A stretch of DNA of 64,000 bases from Actinomycetes bacterium (GCA_025363815.1 JANYLB010000054.1:82132-146131), one strand, 5' to 3'; shown: positions 14,628-22,969, counted from the first letter of the stretch. The notes: generated by a model not told the origin, from the sequence alone. Translations and numbers: made by a program.

Positions 14628-14795
14628 GACGAACTTCTTCCCGCGTCCCGGCCTCCGCGCTCGGGGCACACGCCGCGTCCGCCCGGTCTGTGAACTGCGA
14701 CGAGCTGCACCACGGCCTTGCACATAGAGCGCCTGCTAGATCGCCGCGGGCGAGATACGCATCGACTCATCCTCGAGCGGCGGGTGTGGCGAGGG
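14628..14795 (-). pseudogene. IS30-family transposase fragment
   Basis: One minus-strand frame reads 'LEDESMRISPAAI', a TAG stop, then 'QALYVQGRGA', 'TGRTRRVPRARRPGRGKKFV'. This matches the IS30 transposase segment that normally reads 'ISHEAIYQALYVQGRGALRR' followed by 'LRTGR..R'. The TAG stands where the conserved Tyr codon would be, and the frame lacks both the N-terminal HTH and the DDE catalytic core. It is a short, inactivated insertion-sequence relic between the redox block and nrdJ. Confidence 0.65.
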
Positions 14796-14852
14796 ACATG
14801 TCGGGAGTATTGCATCTGGATGTTGCTTCGCAGCTCACGCGACCCCACCGTT

Positions 14853-14895
14853 CTGGTCAGGTTCCTGACGCGTGGTGCGGCGAGAACCTGACCAG
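14853..14895. terminator. 12-bp inverted repeat downstream of nrdJ
   Basis: CTGGTCAGGTTC (14853-14864) and GAACCTGACCAG (14884-14895) are perfect complements separated by 19 bp, 20 bp after the nrdJ stop. A stem-loop here could end the nrdJ transcript, but no T-run follows on the minus strand. Given the adjacent transposase relic it could instead be an insertion-sequence trace. Confidence 0.45.
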
Positions 14896-14914
14896 TTCGG
14901 GGATCGCGGTCAGA

Positions 14915-17764
14915 TCATGAGCAGCCGGATGTGGCTCCGCAGCTCGGGCAGGCGTGGCACGAACCCGCGCGCTGCATGATGTCGCCGCACACGTGGCACA
15001 GCACCGTCTCGCGTTCGCGGGTACGGAGCTTCGGTGCTGCGGGTGGGGCGACGACCGTTGCCGGGGCCGGGAGTGCAGCCGACGGGGCCTGGTCTTCGGG
15101 GCCGAGCACCATCTGGCGGTCGGTTCCCACTGCCCCAGCTTCCTCGACGCCGGGCAGCGTCGGCTGGATCCGCTCCCCCACCGTGAGGATTCCGAGGTCT
15201 TCGCGCTCGCTCTTCGTCAGGTAGTCGACGGCGAGGCGGCGGAAGATGTAGTCGACGAGGCTCGTCGCGATGCGCAGGTCAGGGTCGTCGGTCATGCCGG
15301 CGGGCTCGAAGCGCATGTTCGTGAACTTCTCCGCGAAGGCCTGTAGCGGAACGCCGTACTGCAGACCCAAGCTCACCGAGATCGCGAACGCGTCCATGAT
15401 CCCCGCAAGGGTCGAGCCCTGCTTGGCGACCTTGAGGAACACCTCGCCGGGTCGGCCGTCTTCGAACTCACCCACGGTCACGTAGCCGTGACAATCGGCG
15501 ACCCGGAACGAGAAGGTCTGGCTCTTGCGTCGGCGCGGCAGCTTCTGGCGAACCGGCTCCTGCACGATCACGTGCTCCACGATGCGCTCCACCTGGCGGC
15601 TGAGCCCGCCGACCGGCGCCTCGGCACCCGCGGCCAAGAGCTGCGCTGCAGTCTTTTGCGTGGCCATCGGCTGCCCGACCTTGCAGTTGTCACGGTAGAT
15701 GGCGACCGCCTTGATCCCGAGCTTCCATGCTTCGAGGTGGAGCTGCTCTACCTCTTCGACCGTCGCCTCTTCTGGCATGTTCACGGTCTTGGAGATCGCG
15801 CCGGAGATCCACGGCTGCACGCCGCCCATCATCTTGACGTGACCCATGTAGTCGATGGTGTTGTCGCCCATCGAACAGGCGAACACCGGCAGGTGCTCCG
15901 CCTTGAACGCGGGCGCGCCCATGATCGTCTTGTGCTCGTCGATGAACGCGATGATCTGGTCGATCTGGTCGGCCGAATACCCGAGGCGACGCAACGCACG
16001 CGGAATCGTCTGGTTGACGATGTACATCGTGCCCCCGCCGACGAGCTTCTTCGCCTTGGTGAGCGCGAGGTCGGGCTCGATGCCGGTGGTGTCGCAGTCC
16101 ATCGCCAAACCAATTGTACCAGTAGGTGCGAGAACGGTAGCTTGGGCGTTTCGTACCCCATGCCGCTCGCCGAGCTCGACGGCTTCGTCCCATGAACGCT
16201 GCGCGGCGCTCAGCAGCTCGGGGGGCACTAGCTCTTCGTCGATCTTGGCCGTCTCGGCCCGGTGCATTCGCAATACGTTGAGCATCGGCTCCGCGTTCTC
16301 CGCGTAGCCCGCGTGCGGACCCATGCGGCTCGCGGTGCGGGCACTCGTCGCGTAGGCGTGACCCGTCATCAGCGCGGTGATCGCACCGGCCCACGCGCGA
16401 CCCTCGGCCGAGTCGTACGGGAGGCCCTGCGCCATGAGCAACGCGCCCAGGTTGGCGTAACCGAGCCCGAGCTGGCGGAACTTGCGGCTGTTCTCACCGA
16501 TCTTCTCTGTCGGGTAGTCGGCGTTGCCGACGAGGATCTCCTGCGCGGTGAACACGACCTCAATCGTGCGTCGGTAGCCCTCGACATCGAAACCGCCAGC
16601 TCCGGAGCCGCCGTCGTCGAGGAGATACTTCATGAGGTTGATGCTCGCGAGGTTGCAGGCCGAGTTGTCTACATGCATGTACTCGGAGCACGGGTTGCTG
16701 GCGTTGATTCGGCCCGAGTTCGGCGAGGTGTGCCAGCGGTTGATCGTGGTGTCGAACTGCATGCCCGGGTCGGCACACTCCCACGAGGCCTGCGAGAACT
16801 GGCGCATGAGCTCGCGGGCCTTGAGGGTCTTGATCGTCTCGCCTGTCGTGACCGACTTGAGGGCCCAATCACGATCGTCGACGACGGCCTGCATGAAGTC
16901 GTCGGTGACGCGCACCGAGTTGTTCGCGTTCTGGTACTGGACCGAGTGGCTGTCGCGGCCGTCGAGGTCCATGTCGAAGCCGGCATCTCGCAGGGCACGC
17001 GCCTTGTGCTCCTCACGGGCCTTGCACCAGACGAACTCCTCGATGTCGGGGTGATCGGCGTTGAGGATGACCATCTTCGCGGCGCGACGGGTCTTGCCGC
17101 CCGACTTGATCGTTCCAGCCGACGCGTCGGCGCCCCGCATGAAGCTCACCGGGCCGCTCGCGGTACCACCCCCCTTGAGGTGCTCGTTCGACGAGCGAAT
17201 GCCCGACAGGTTGATGCCGGAACCGGAACCACCCTTGAAGATGGTCCCTTCCTCGCGGTACCAGTTGAGGATGCCGTCCATCGTGTCCTCGACGGCGAGG
17301 ATGAAGCACGCGCTCCCCTGCGCCGGCACACCCTCCACGCCGATGTTGAACCACACCGGCGAGTTGAAGGCGGCGCGCTGGTGGACCATCACGTACTTGA
17401 GCTCGTCGCGGAAGGCGTTCGCCTCGTCGGGGCCGGTGAAGTAGCCGTCGCTGATGCCCCAGTCGGCGATCGTGTCGACAATGCGGTCGATCACCTGGCG
17501 CAGCGAGGTCTCACGTTCGGCGGTTCCGGGATGGCCGCGGAAGTACTTCTGGGCAACGATGTTTGTCGCGTTCTGCGACCACGAGACGGGGAACTCCACG
17601 TCGGCCTGGAAGAAGGCGTCCGTGCCGTCCTTGTAGTTCTGGATGCGGGCATCGCGTCGCTCCCACTCCACGGTGTCGTACGGGTCGACGCCCGCCTCCG
17701 TGAAGTGCCTGCGGATCCCGATCCCGAGCGCTACCGGCGCCATCTCCTCAGACGTACTCGCCAT
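14915..17764 (-). CDS. nrdJ: Vitamin B12-dependent (class II) ribonucleotide reductase
   Basis: A 949-residue adenosylcobalamin-dependent reductase that makes deoxyribonucleotides. Visible features are 'NSPVWFNIGVEG', the substrate loop 'GGSGSGINLSGIRSS', the catalytic stretch 'NPCSEYMHVDNSACNLASIN', 'LAPTGTIGLAMDCDTTGIEP', and the C-terminal cysteine-rich tail 'CHVCGDIM ... CPSCGATSGCS' that re-reduces the active site. The ATG at 17764 has GGGGAGAG upstream. A longer frame to 17938 was rejected because it runs through the NrdR boxes and has no family similarity. nrdR lies directly upstream, as in Streptomyces. An own promoter and NrdR boxes precede the gene. Confidence 0.95.
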   Translation of the reverse strand: MASTSEEMAPVALGIGIRRHFTEAGVDPYDTVEWERRDARIQNYKDGTDAFFQADVEFPVSWSQNATNIVAQKYFRGHPGTAERETSLRQVIDRIVDTIADWGISDGYFTGPDEANAFRDELKYVMVHQRAAFNSPVWFNIGVEGVPAQGSACFILAVEDTMDGILNWYREEGTIFKGGSGSGINLSGIRSSNEHLKGGGTASGPVSFMRGADASAGTIKSGGKTRRAAKMVILNADHPDIEEFVWCKAREEHKARALRDAGFDMDLDGRDSHSVQYQNANNSVRVTDDFMQAVVDDRDWALKSVTTGETIKTLKARELMRQFSQASWECADPGMQFDTTINRWHTSPNSGRINASNPCSEYMHVDNSACNLASINLMKYLLDDGGSGAGGFDVEGYRRTIEVVFTAQEILVGNADYPTEKIGENSRKFRQLGLGYANLGALLMAQGLPYDSAEGRAWAGAITALMTGHAYATSARTASRMGPHAGYAENAEPMLNVLRMHRAETAKIDEELVPPELLSAAQRSWDEAVELGERHGVRNAQATVLAPTGTIGLAMDCDTTGIEPDLALTKAKKLVGGGTMYIVNQTIPRALRRLGYSADQIDQIIAFIDEHKTIMGAPAFKAEHLPVFACSMGDNTIDYMGHVKMMGGVQPWISGAISKTVNMPEEATVEEVEQLHLEAWKLGIKAVAIYRDNCKVGQPMATQKTAAQLLAAGAEAPVGGLSRQVERIVEHVIVQEPVRQKLPRRRKSQTFSFRVADCHGYVTVGEFEDGRPGEVFLKVAKQGSTLAGIMDAFAISVSLGLQYGVPLQAFAEKFTNMRFEPAGMTDDPDLRIATSLVDYIFRRLAVDYLTKSEREDLGILTVGERIQPTLPGVEEAGAVGTDRQMVLGPEDQAPSAALPAPATVVAPPAAPKLRTRERETVLCHVCGDIMQRAGSCHACPSCGATSGCS

Positions 17765-17909
17765 TCGGTTATCTCTCCCCTGTTCCGGTGCCGATCCCAG
17801 ACTCGTCCGTGCCGGTCTCAGCAGTGATGTGTGTGGTGCCTTCACTCCGCCCGGAGTCCAGAACTCTTGCTCGCTCGCTTCGTTGCCAGCTGTGCTGCCA
17901 GATCGTGAC

Positions 17910-17950
17910 CCACTAGATGAAGTAGGCGTCTGATCCACAAGATGTAGTGG
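17910..17950 (-). promoter_or_regulatory. Two candidate NrdR boxes upstream of nrdJ
   Basis: Minus-strand CCACTACATCTTGTGG (17950-17935) and CTACTTCATCTAGTGG (17925-17910) are near copies of each other and resemble the 16-bp NrdR box (acaCTATATATAGTGT type). Their centres are 25 bp apart, less than the roughly three helical turns usual for NrdR pairs. They lie between the nrdJ promoter and start codon, so NrdR would block elongation or early clearance. Confidence 0.6.
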
Positions 17951-17982
17951 TCGCGTCCGTCCTAGCCGCGAGATGGGGGGTA

Positions 17983-18011
17983 ATTACACCATCGTAGTTC
18001 CGTGGAGTCAA
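17983..18011 (-). promoter_or_regulatory. nrdJ promoter
   Basis: On the minus strand TTGACT (18011-18006), a 17-bp spacer and TGTAAT (17988-17983) form a good sigma-70-type promoter between nrdR and nrdJ. It predicts a leader of roughly 210 nt containing the NrdR boxes. No cobalamin-riboswitch B12 box was recognised in that leader. Confidence 0.65.
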
Positions 18012-18048
18012 CGGTGAATCTCAGGTTCTGCGGATCAGCTCCTGAGGA

Positions 18049-18522
18049 TCAGGGCTCTCGGCGCTTGGGTGCGGTCGTCTTCTGGAGGAGACCGACCTCG
18101 CGCTCGAAGTCGGCGACGTCCTCGAATCCCTTGTAGACCGAGGCAAAGCGCAGGTAGGAGACCGGATCGAGCACCCGAAGGCGCTCCAGCACGGCGAAAC
18201 CGACCTGGTCGGTGCCTACCTCGGCCCCGATCGCCCGCAGGTCTTCCTCGATCTCGATCGCGATCGCCTCGACCGTCGCCGCGTCGACCGGCCGGTTGAC
18301 CGCCGACCTGGAGATCCCGGCGGCGACCTTGGATCGGTCGAACGGCTCCTTCTGACCCCCCCGCTTCACCACGATCAGCGGAACCTCGTCGAAGCGCTCG
18401 TAGGTCGTGTACCGACGGCCACACGACAGGCACTCCCGCCGACGCCGAATCGCGACGCCTTCGTCGGTGAGGCGCGAGTCGACCACCTTGTCATCGAGCT
18501 CGCGACAGTACGGACAGCGCAT
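18049..18522 (-). CDS. nrdR: Transcriptional repressor NrdR
   Basis: A 157-residue repressor of ribonucleotide reductase genes. The N-terminal zinc ribbon has 'MRCPYC' and 'CLSCGRRYTTYERF', followed by an ATP-cone domain beginning 'VPLIVVKRGGQKEPFDRSKV' that senses dATP/ATP. Length and the start ATG at 18522 match the family exactly. It is followed, on the same strand, by nrdJ, whose leader carries two NrdR-like boxes. It lies 76 bp downstream of the LysM gene. Confidence 0.95.
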   Translation of the reverse strand: MRCPYCRELDDKVVDSRLTDEGVAIRRRRECLSCGRRYTTYERFDEVPLIVVKRGGQKEPFDRSKVAAGISRSAVNRPVDAATVEAIAIEIEEDLRAIGAEVGTDQVGFAVLERLRVLDPVSYLRFASVYKGFEDVADFEREVGLLQKTTAPKRREP

Positions 18523-18598
18523 GCCCTCACTGTATTTCGCCGTAGACCGATCGGTGATCACAGAATCGGGGCGTACACCGCCGGGTCGGGTGGCGCAG

Positions 18599-19033
18599 CT
18601 AGCCGCCGTACTCGACCGTCTCGCCCGGCCGCAGCGGCGCGTTGGCGCGGTCACGTGCGAGCGCATCGACGATGGGTCGCAGGTCGGCGCCCGGGGCGAT
18701 GCGCTGCGCGATGGTCCATAGCGAGTCACCGGGGCGCACGACGAAGGAGGAGCCGATCGGAGAGGCGGGCGGACGCTCGGGGGCCACGAGGGGTGTACCC
18801 CCGAGCGCGACGCCTGCCTTCCCCACTGTGACCACGATGCCGAGTGCCAGCACTACGGCGAGAATGCGCCGGCGCCGGTACGTCGCACGGGTCGTCAGCG
18901 GGGAGCACCGGACGGCGGCGCGGGGCTCGCCGACCAGCGCGAGACGCGGCCGTGCGGGGGCACGACCGATCTCGATCTGCTCGATGTCTTCGTACTCGTC
19001 GAAGTCGTGGCGGGGACGCATCAATGCGGCCAT
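18599..19033 (-). CDS. LysM-domain membrane protein, candidate SOS cell-division inhibitor
   Basis: A 144-residue protein: an acidic N-terminus ('HDFDEYEDIEQIEIG'), one membrane helix after 'TYRRRR' (about residues 58-80), and a C-terminal LysM domain ('VVRPGDSLWTIAQRIAPGAD ... LRPGETVEYG'). The ATG at 19033 has GAAGGAG upstream. Being divergent from lexA across LexA boxes places it in the same position as YneA in Bacillus, DivS in corynebacteria and ChiZ (Rv2719c) in mycobacteria, small SOS-induced proteins that delay division. Function is inferred from position and architecture; sequence similarity to those is mainly the LysM. Confidence 0.75.
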   Translation of the reverse strand: MAALMRPRHDFDEYEDIEQIEIGRAPARPRLALVGEPRAAVRCSPLTTRATYRRRRILAVVLALGIVVTVGKAGVALGGTPLVAPERPPASPIGSSFVVRPGDSLWTIAQRIAPGADLRPIVDALARDRANAPLRPGETVEYGG

Positions 19034-19165
19034 TGGCGGAAGTTCTCCTTCGAATCCGGGGCCGAAACTGCGGAGGTTCGTCTTCGGGATGGTGGTGGTC
19101 GAAGTGGACCACGAGGGTGGGACAGCAACGGCTTGCGAAGTTGGTCGGCCCGAGGGGTGGCGACC

Positions 19166-19179
19166 GGAACAGGTGTTCG
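19166..19179. promoter_or_regulatory. LexA (SOS) box 1
   Basis: GGAACAGGTGTTCG is a one-mismatch version of the actinobacterial/Gram-positive SOS box CGAAC-N4-GTTCG. It lies 133 bp upstream of the LysM start, and would repress that gene. Confidence 0.65.
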
Positions 19180-19222
19180 GTACGACAAGATCACGAATGC
19201 ACGTTCGAGTCAAGCAAAATTA

Positions 19223-19236
19223 CGAACAGGTGTTTG
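19223..19236. promoter_or_regulatory. LexA (SOS) box 2
   Basis: CGAACAGGTGTTTG matches CGAAC-N4-GTTCG except at one position. It overlaps the -35 of the lexA promoter (19234-19262), as expected for autoregulation. A weaker half-site CGAACATCTGATCG follows at 19240. Confidence 0.7.
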
Positions 19237-19262
19237 CCCCGAACATCTGATCGTGTTACCTT
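19234..19262 (+). promoter_or_regulatory. lexA promoter
   Basis: TTGCCC, a 17-bp spacer and TACCTT end 27 bp before the lexA ATG. LexA box 2 overlaps the -35 element, which supports the assignment. Confidence 0.5.
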
Positions 19263-19288
19263 CCCGGGAACCACCCAGGAGGCAGCAG

Positions 19289-19996
19289 ATGACCCCCACC
19301 GGATCCGCCCCCACTTCCATTGCCGCGGCGGCGAAAGCCCGCAGGGCGCGCCGCGCCGCGGCTCCCGAGCTCGCCGCCCTCACCGGCCGCCAGCGCCAGG
19401 TCCTCGAGTTCATAGACACCGAGGTCCGGCGGCGCGGCTACCCGCCGAGCGTGCGCGAGATCGGCGAGGCCATCGGGCTGTCGTCGAGCTCCACTGTGCA
19501 CGCGCATCTCGCCGCGCTCGAGTCGAAGGGCTACCTGAGGCGCGACCCCACCAAGCCACGGGCGATCGAGGTCTGCTTCGATCCCGAGTCGGGCGCCACC
19601 GTTGATCGGCGCCCGGTCCGTCACGTCCCCCTGGTGGGCGACGTCGCCGCCGGTACCGGCGTGCTCGCGGCGGAGAACATAGAGGAGACGTTCCCACTAC
19701 CCGAAGATTTCACGGGCGAAGGTCAGCTCTTCATGCTGCGGGTTCTGGGTGATTCCATGGTCGAAGCCGGCATCCTCGATCGCGACTATGTCGTCGTCCG
19801 CCAGCAGGACACCGCCGACGCGGGCGATGTCGTCGTGGCCGGGATCCCCGGCGAGGAAGCAACGGTGAAGACGTTCCTGCGCCGCAAGGGAAAGATCGTG
19901 CTGCGACCCGAGAACTCCGCACTCGAGGAGATGATCTTCGATCCGTCCGACGTCTCGGTGTTCGGCAAGGTCGTCACGGTCCTGCGGCGCCTCTAG
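19289..19996 (+). CDS. lexA: SOS repressor LexA
   Basis: A 235-residue LexA. The winged HTH spans residues 29-90 ('LTGRQRQVLEFIDTEVRRRG', 'YPPSVREIGEAIGLSSSSTV'). The self-cleavage site is Ala121-Gly122 in 'VGDVAAGTG', and the catalytic dyad is Ser156 ('LGDSMVEAGI') and Lys194 ('ATVKTFLRR'). The ATG at 19289 has a perfect AGGAGG 7 nt upstream; a much longer in-frame extension to 19007 is not supported. It represses DNA-damage genes including, by the boxes seen here, itself, the divergent LysM gene and recA at 31 kb. Confidence 0.95.
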   Translation: MTPTGSAPTSIAAAAKARRARRAAAPELAALTGRQRQVLEFIDTEVRRRGYPPSVREIGEAIGLSSSSTVHAHLAALESKGYLRRDPTKPRAIEVCFDPESGATVDRRPVRHVPLVGDVAAGTGVLAAENIEETFPLPEDFTGEGQLFMLRVLGDSMVEAGILDRDYVVVRQQDTADAGDVVVAGIPGEEATVKTFLRRKGKIVLRPENSALEEMIFDPSDVSVFGKVVTVLRRL

Positions 19997-20006
19997 GTCC
20001 GGTCCC

Positions 20007-20441
20007 GTGCCGGTCGTCCCGCCACGGATCAACCTCGTGACCCTCGGTGTCGCCGATGTCGCGCGGGCGACCGCGTTCTACCAAGGTCTGGGCTGGCGGC
20101 TTTCGCCGGCTTCGGTTTTCGGAGTCGTGAGCTTCTTCGACCTCGACAGCTGCGTGCTCGGGCTGTGGAGCGCCGCTGCGCTTGCGTCGGAGGCGCGGAT
20201 AGGCACGCCCACGGGCCCGGGTGCGGTCTCGCTCGCCATCAACGTCGGCGCCGCGCCAGATGTCGACGCGGCGATCGATGCTGCAGTCGCCGCCGGAGGG
20301 AGCGTGCTGCGCCCGGCCGGCGATGCGCTCGAGTTTGAGGGCCGGTCGGGGTACTTCGCCGATCCCGACGGTCATCCATGGGAGGTCGTCCACAACCCCG
20401 GGTTCACCCTCGGCACCACCGGACGTGTGCAACTTCCCTGA
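20007..20441 (+). CDS. VOC (glyoxalase superfamily) protein
   Basis: A 144-residue VOC-fold protein starting 'INLVTLGVADVARATAFYQG' and ending with the typical 'GYFADPDGHPWEVVHNPGF'. The first metal-ligand position (usually His) is Asn/Leu here while the C-terminal 'HPWEVVHN' Glu is present, so metal binding is uncertain. It starts with GTG 10 bp after the lexA stop and may be co-transcribed. Such proteins are often detoxification enzymes or antibiotic-binding proteins. Confidence 0.75.
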   Translation: MPVVPPRINLVTLGVADVARATAFYQGLGWRLSPASVFGVVSFFDLDSCVLGLWSAAALASEARIGTPTGPGAVSLAINVGAAPDVDAAIDAAVAAGGSVLRPAGDALEFEGRSGYFADPDGHPWEVVHNPGFTLGTTGRVQLP

Positions 20442-20495
20442 CCTCCGGGGTCATGAGGCGCGACATTCTCGAGGTGGGCGGGATCGGGCAGGTCG

Positions 20496-21041
20496 TCAGC
20501 GACGGACGCCGACCACCGCGGCTTCGGTCGCCGAGACGAGCACCTCGGTGGTCACAAGATGCGGATGCAACAACCAGGCGTCGCGTTCGGTGTCGCCCAC
20601 CGGAGCGAGGCCGGTGTAGTCGTCGAGCACGATCGTTGCCCCCGGCGAGAGCAGCGAGATCGTCGCGTCGATCTGATCGCGCTTGGGTGAGACGGTGTCG
20701 CAGAACAGCAGATCGAACGGAGCGCGGTGGACCATCACCGACCAGTCCCCCTCCAGCGCAGTCACGTTCCCGAGATCGGCGAAGAGCCCGGCGGCACGGA
20801 GGGCCAACCCCTCGTCGAGCTCGACGGTGACGAGCTCGGAGGTGGGATCGAGCGCGCTCGCGATCCACGCCGATCCGACTCCCGACCCGGTCCCGAGCTC
20901 CCCGATGCATCCGTTGCGGACTCCGGCGGTCAGCACCTGGAGCAGCCGACCGATCCCCGCGCTGCACGACTGGGTGAATCCCGAACCGGCAGCGGCCGCC
21001 ATTGCCTCCCGCACGAGCGGCGGTAGCTGGGGTCGGGTCAC
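20496..21041 (-). CDS. Class I SAM-dependent O-methyltransferase-like protein
   Basis: A 181-residue Rossmann-fold methyltransferase. Motif I is 'IGELGTGSGVGSAWIASAL', followed by 'LVTVELDEGLALRAAGLF' (acidic ribose-binding residue) and 'FDLLFCDTVSPKRDQIDATI'. This resembles the catechol/caffeoyl O-methyltransferase group but is shorter at the N-terminus. Its GTG start overlaps the dapE stop (GTGA), so it is the last gene of the dapC-dapD-dapE operon. The substrate is unknown. Confidence 0.8.
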   Translation of the reverse strand: MTRPQLPPLVREAMAAAAGSGFTQSCSAGIGRLLQVLTAGVRNGCIGELGTGSGVGSAWIASALDPTSELVTVELDEGLALRAAGLFADLGNVTALEGDWSVMVHRAPFDLLFCDTVSPKRDQIDATISLLSPGATIVLDDYTGLAPVGDTERDAWLLHPHLVTTEVLVSATEAAVVGVRR

Positions 21042-22105
21042 GCCCCGACCCCGAGGAAGTGCGCGAGGACGGCGTAACAGCCCTCGACCGCCTCGCGAGT
21101 GACGAACTCACCTTGGGTGTGAGCAACCTCGGGATCACCGGAGCCAAAGTTCAGCGCCGGGATCCCGTGGGCCGAGAAGCGGGCGACGTCGGTCCAGCCG
21201 AGCTTGGGCCGGACCGCAAGATCGAGCGTGCCGATGAACTCGGCGACCAGAGGATTCATGAGATTGGGGGGGCCCGCAGGCGAGGAGTTCAGCACCTCGA
21301 TCCGGTCGGCCCCGGCGAGCAGCGCCTCGGTCTGGGCCGTCGCCTCCTCGACCGAGTACTTCGGGGCGAACCTGCGGTTGACCACGATCGAGCATGCGTC
21401 GGGGACGACGTTGTTGGCGATGCCGCCCTCGATCCGCACCACCTGAAGCGACTCCCGGTACTCGAGACCGTCTACCGAGACGGTGTCGGCCTGATGGGTC
21501 GCGAGCCTGCTCAGCACCTCGGCGGCGCGGTGGATGGCGTTCTCCCCCATCCACGGCCGGGCCGAGTGCGCCCGGACGCCGTCGAACTCGGCGCGGATAT
21601 GGAGGGTGCCCTGGCAGCCCGCCTCAGCCCAGCCCGCCGTCGGCTCCAACAGGATCGCGAGATCTCCCGCGACAAGCTCAGGACGATCTTGGAACAACGT
21701 TCGCAGCCCGTTGAACCTCTCGGCGACCTCCTCGGCCTCGTAGAACACGAGCGACACGTCGAAGCGAGCGTCGGACGCGCGCTCGGCGAGCGCGAGAAGC
21801 ACCGCGATGCCGCCTTTCATGTCGGCGCTGCCGAGCCCGTAGAGGGTGTCACCCTCGATCCGCGCGGTGGCGTTGTCGTTCACGGGAACCGTGTCGAGAT
21901 GCCCGCCGAGCACGATGCGACGATCGTGGCCGAGGTCGGTGCGGGCGATCACGTTGTTCGCGATCCGGGTGATCGAGAGGCCGCTGGCACGGTCGCGCAA
22001 CCGGCCTTCGACGAGATCGGCGATCGCGGTCTCCTCGTGACTCACCGACGGAACCCCGACCAGCTCCGCCGCGAGTGCGAACACATCAATTCTTTCGCGG
22101 GTCAT
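21038..22105 (-). CDS. dapE: Succinyl-diaminopimelate desuccinylase
   Basis: A 355-residue M20-family metallopeptidase that removes the succinyl group from N-succinyl-LL-diaminopimelate in lysine/peptidoglycan synthesis. Motifs include 'VLGGHLDTVPVN', 'YGLGSADMKGGIAVLLALAE', 'VFYEAEEVAE' (catalytic Glu-Glu), 'LEPTAGWAEAGCQGTLHIRA' and the dimerisation segment 'FDGVRAHSARPWMGENAIH'. The ATG at 22105 overlaps the dapD stop (ATGA). Gene context dapC-dapD-dapE makes the specific assignment secure. Confidence 0.93.
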   Translation of the reverse strand: MTRERIDVFALAAELVGVPSVSHEETAIADLVEGRLRDRASGLSITRIANNVIARTDLGHDRRIVLGGHLDTVPVNDNATARIEGDTLYGLGSADMKGGIAVLLALAERASDARFDVSLVFYEAEEVAERFNGLRTLFQDRPELVAGDLAILLEPTAGWAEAGCQGTLHIRAEFDGVRAHSARPWMGENAIHRAAEVLSRLATHQADTVSVDGLEYRESLQVVRIEGGIANNVVPDACSIVVNRRFAPKYSVEEATAQTEALLAGADRIEVLNSSPAGPPNLMNPLVAEFIGTLDLAVRPKLGWTDVARFSAHGIPALNFGSGDPEVAHTQGEFVTREAVEGCYAVLAHFLGVGA

Positions 22106-22929
22106 GTCGCGGCGCCGTGCTCCCGCAGCACGTCGTTGAGCTTCGCCTTGTCGTGGCGATCGCCCTCGGCGAGTCGTTTGATGACGAGCACGCACGGAAG
22201 CCCGAACTCGCCGCCGGGGAACGTCCTGCGGCGGGTCGCCGAGACTGCTACGCACCAGTCGGGGACCGAGCCGCGGCTCAGCTCGCTGCCGGTCTCGGCG
22301 TCGATCACCGGGATCGATCCCGTGAGAATGCATCCGGCGCCCAGCACGACACCGTTGCCGACCGTCGCGCCCTCGGCGACGATGCAGCGCGATCCGATCA
22401 CGGTGTCGTCGCCGATCATCACGGGCACCGCGTTGGGTGGCTCCAGCACACCACCGATGCCGACACCTCCGGACAGGTGCACCCGCTCACCGATCTGCGC
22501 GCACGAGCCGACCGTCGCCCAGGTGTCGACCATCGTGTCGGCGCCTACCCGCGCGCCGATGTTGGTGTAGCTCGGCATCAGGATCACGCCCGGCGCGAGG
22601 TACGAACCCCATCGCGCCGACGCACCGGGAACGACCCGCACGCCGGCCGCCTCATAGCCCTGCTTGAGCGGGATCTTGTCGCGGTACTCGAACGGGCCGA
22701 TCTCTTCGACGCGCATCGAGGTGAGACGGAACAGCAGCAGGATCGCCTGCTTCAACCACTGGTGGACGATCACCTCGCCACCCGAGAGCTCCGCGACGCG
22801 TGCCTCGCCGGTGTCGAGGAGATCGATGGCGGCGCGCACCGCGAGCTCGGCCTCGGCTCTCGGCATCACTGCGTCGAGATCGTCGCGGCCGTCCCAGAGG
22901 GCGGTGATGGTCTGCTCAAGGTCGATCAT
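22102..22929 (-). CDS. dapD: 2,3,4,5-tetrahydropyridine-2,6-dicarboxylate N-succinyltransferase
   Basis: A 275-residue acyltransferase. The C-terminal two thirds is a left-handed beta-helix of hexapeptide repeats ('GVILMPSYTNIGARVGADTM', 'VDTWATVGSCAQIGERVHLS', 'GGVGIGGVLEP'). It uses succinyl-CoA to open tetrahydrodipicolinate in the succinylase branch of DAP synthesis. The ATG at 22929 matches the family start. It sits between dapC and dapE with a 4-nt overlap to dapE. Confidence 0.93.
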   Translation of the reverse strand: MIDLEQTITALWDGRDDLDAVMPRAEAELAVRAAIDLLDTGEARVAELSGGEVIVHQWLKQAILLLFRLTSMRVEEIGPFEYRDKIPLKQGYEAAGVRVVPGASARWGSYLAPGVILMPSYTNIGARVGADTMVDTWATVGSCAQIGERVHLSGGVGIGGVLEPPNAVPVMIGDDTVIGSRCIVAEGATVGNGVVLGAGCILTGSIPVIDAETGSELSRGSVPDWCVAVSATRRRTFPGGEFGLPCVLVIKRLAEGDRHDKAKLNDVLREHGAAT

Positions 22930-22969
22930 GGTCCCGACACTACCGATCGGTCGGGCCAATACGGCCGAC

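Noticed and set aside
16262..17827. 521-codon plus-strand ORF opposite nrdJ
   Set aside because: Pure antisense shadow of the GC-rich nrdJ gene; composition is Arg/Val/Asp-biased without any domain, and nrdJ on the other strand is unambiguous.
17765..17938. 58-codon N-terminal extension of nrdJ
   Set aside because: Low-complexity Ser/Thr/Gly sequence, lies over the NrdR boxes, while the ATG at 17764 has a good ribosome site.
17765..17976. Cobalamin riboswitch in the nrdJ leader
   Set aside because: Expected for a B12-dependent enzyme, but no B12-box consensus or typical core was found in the leader.
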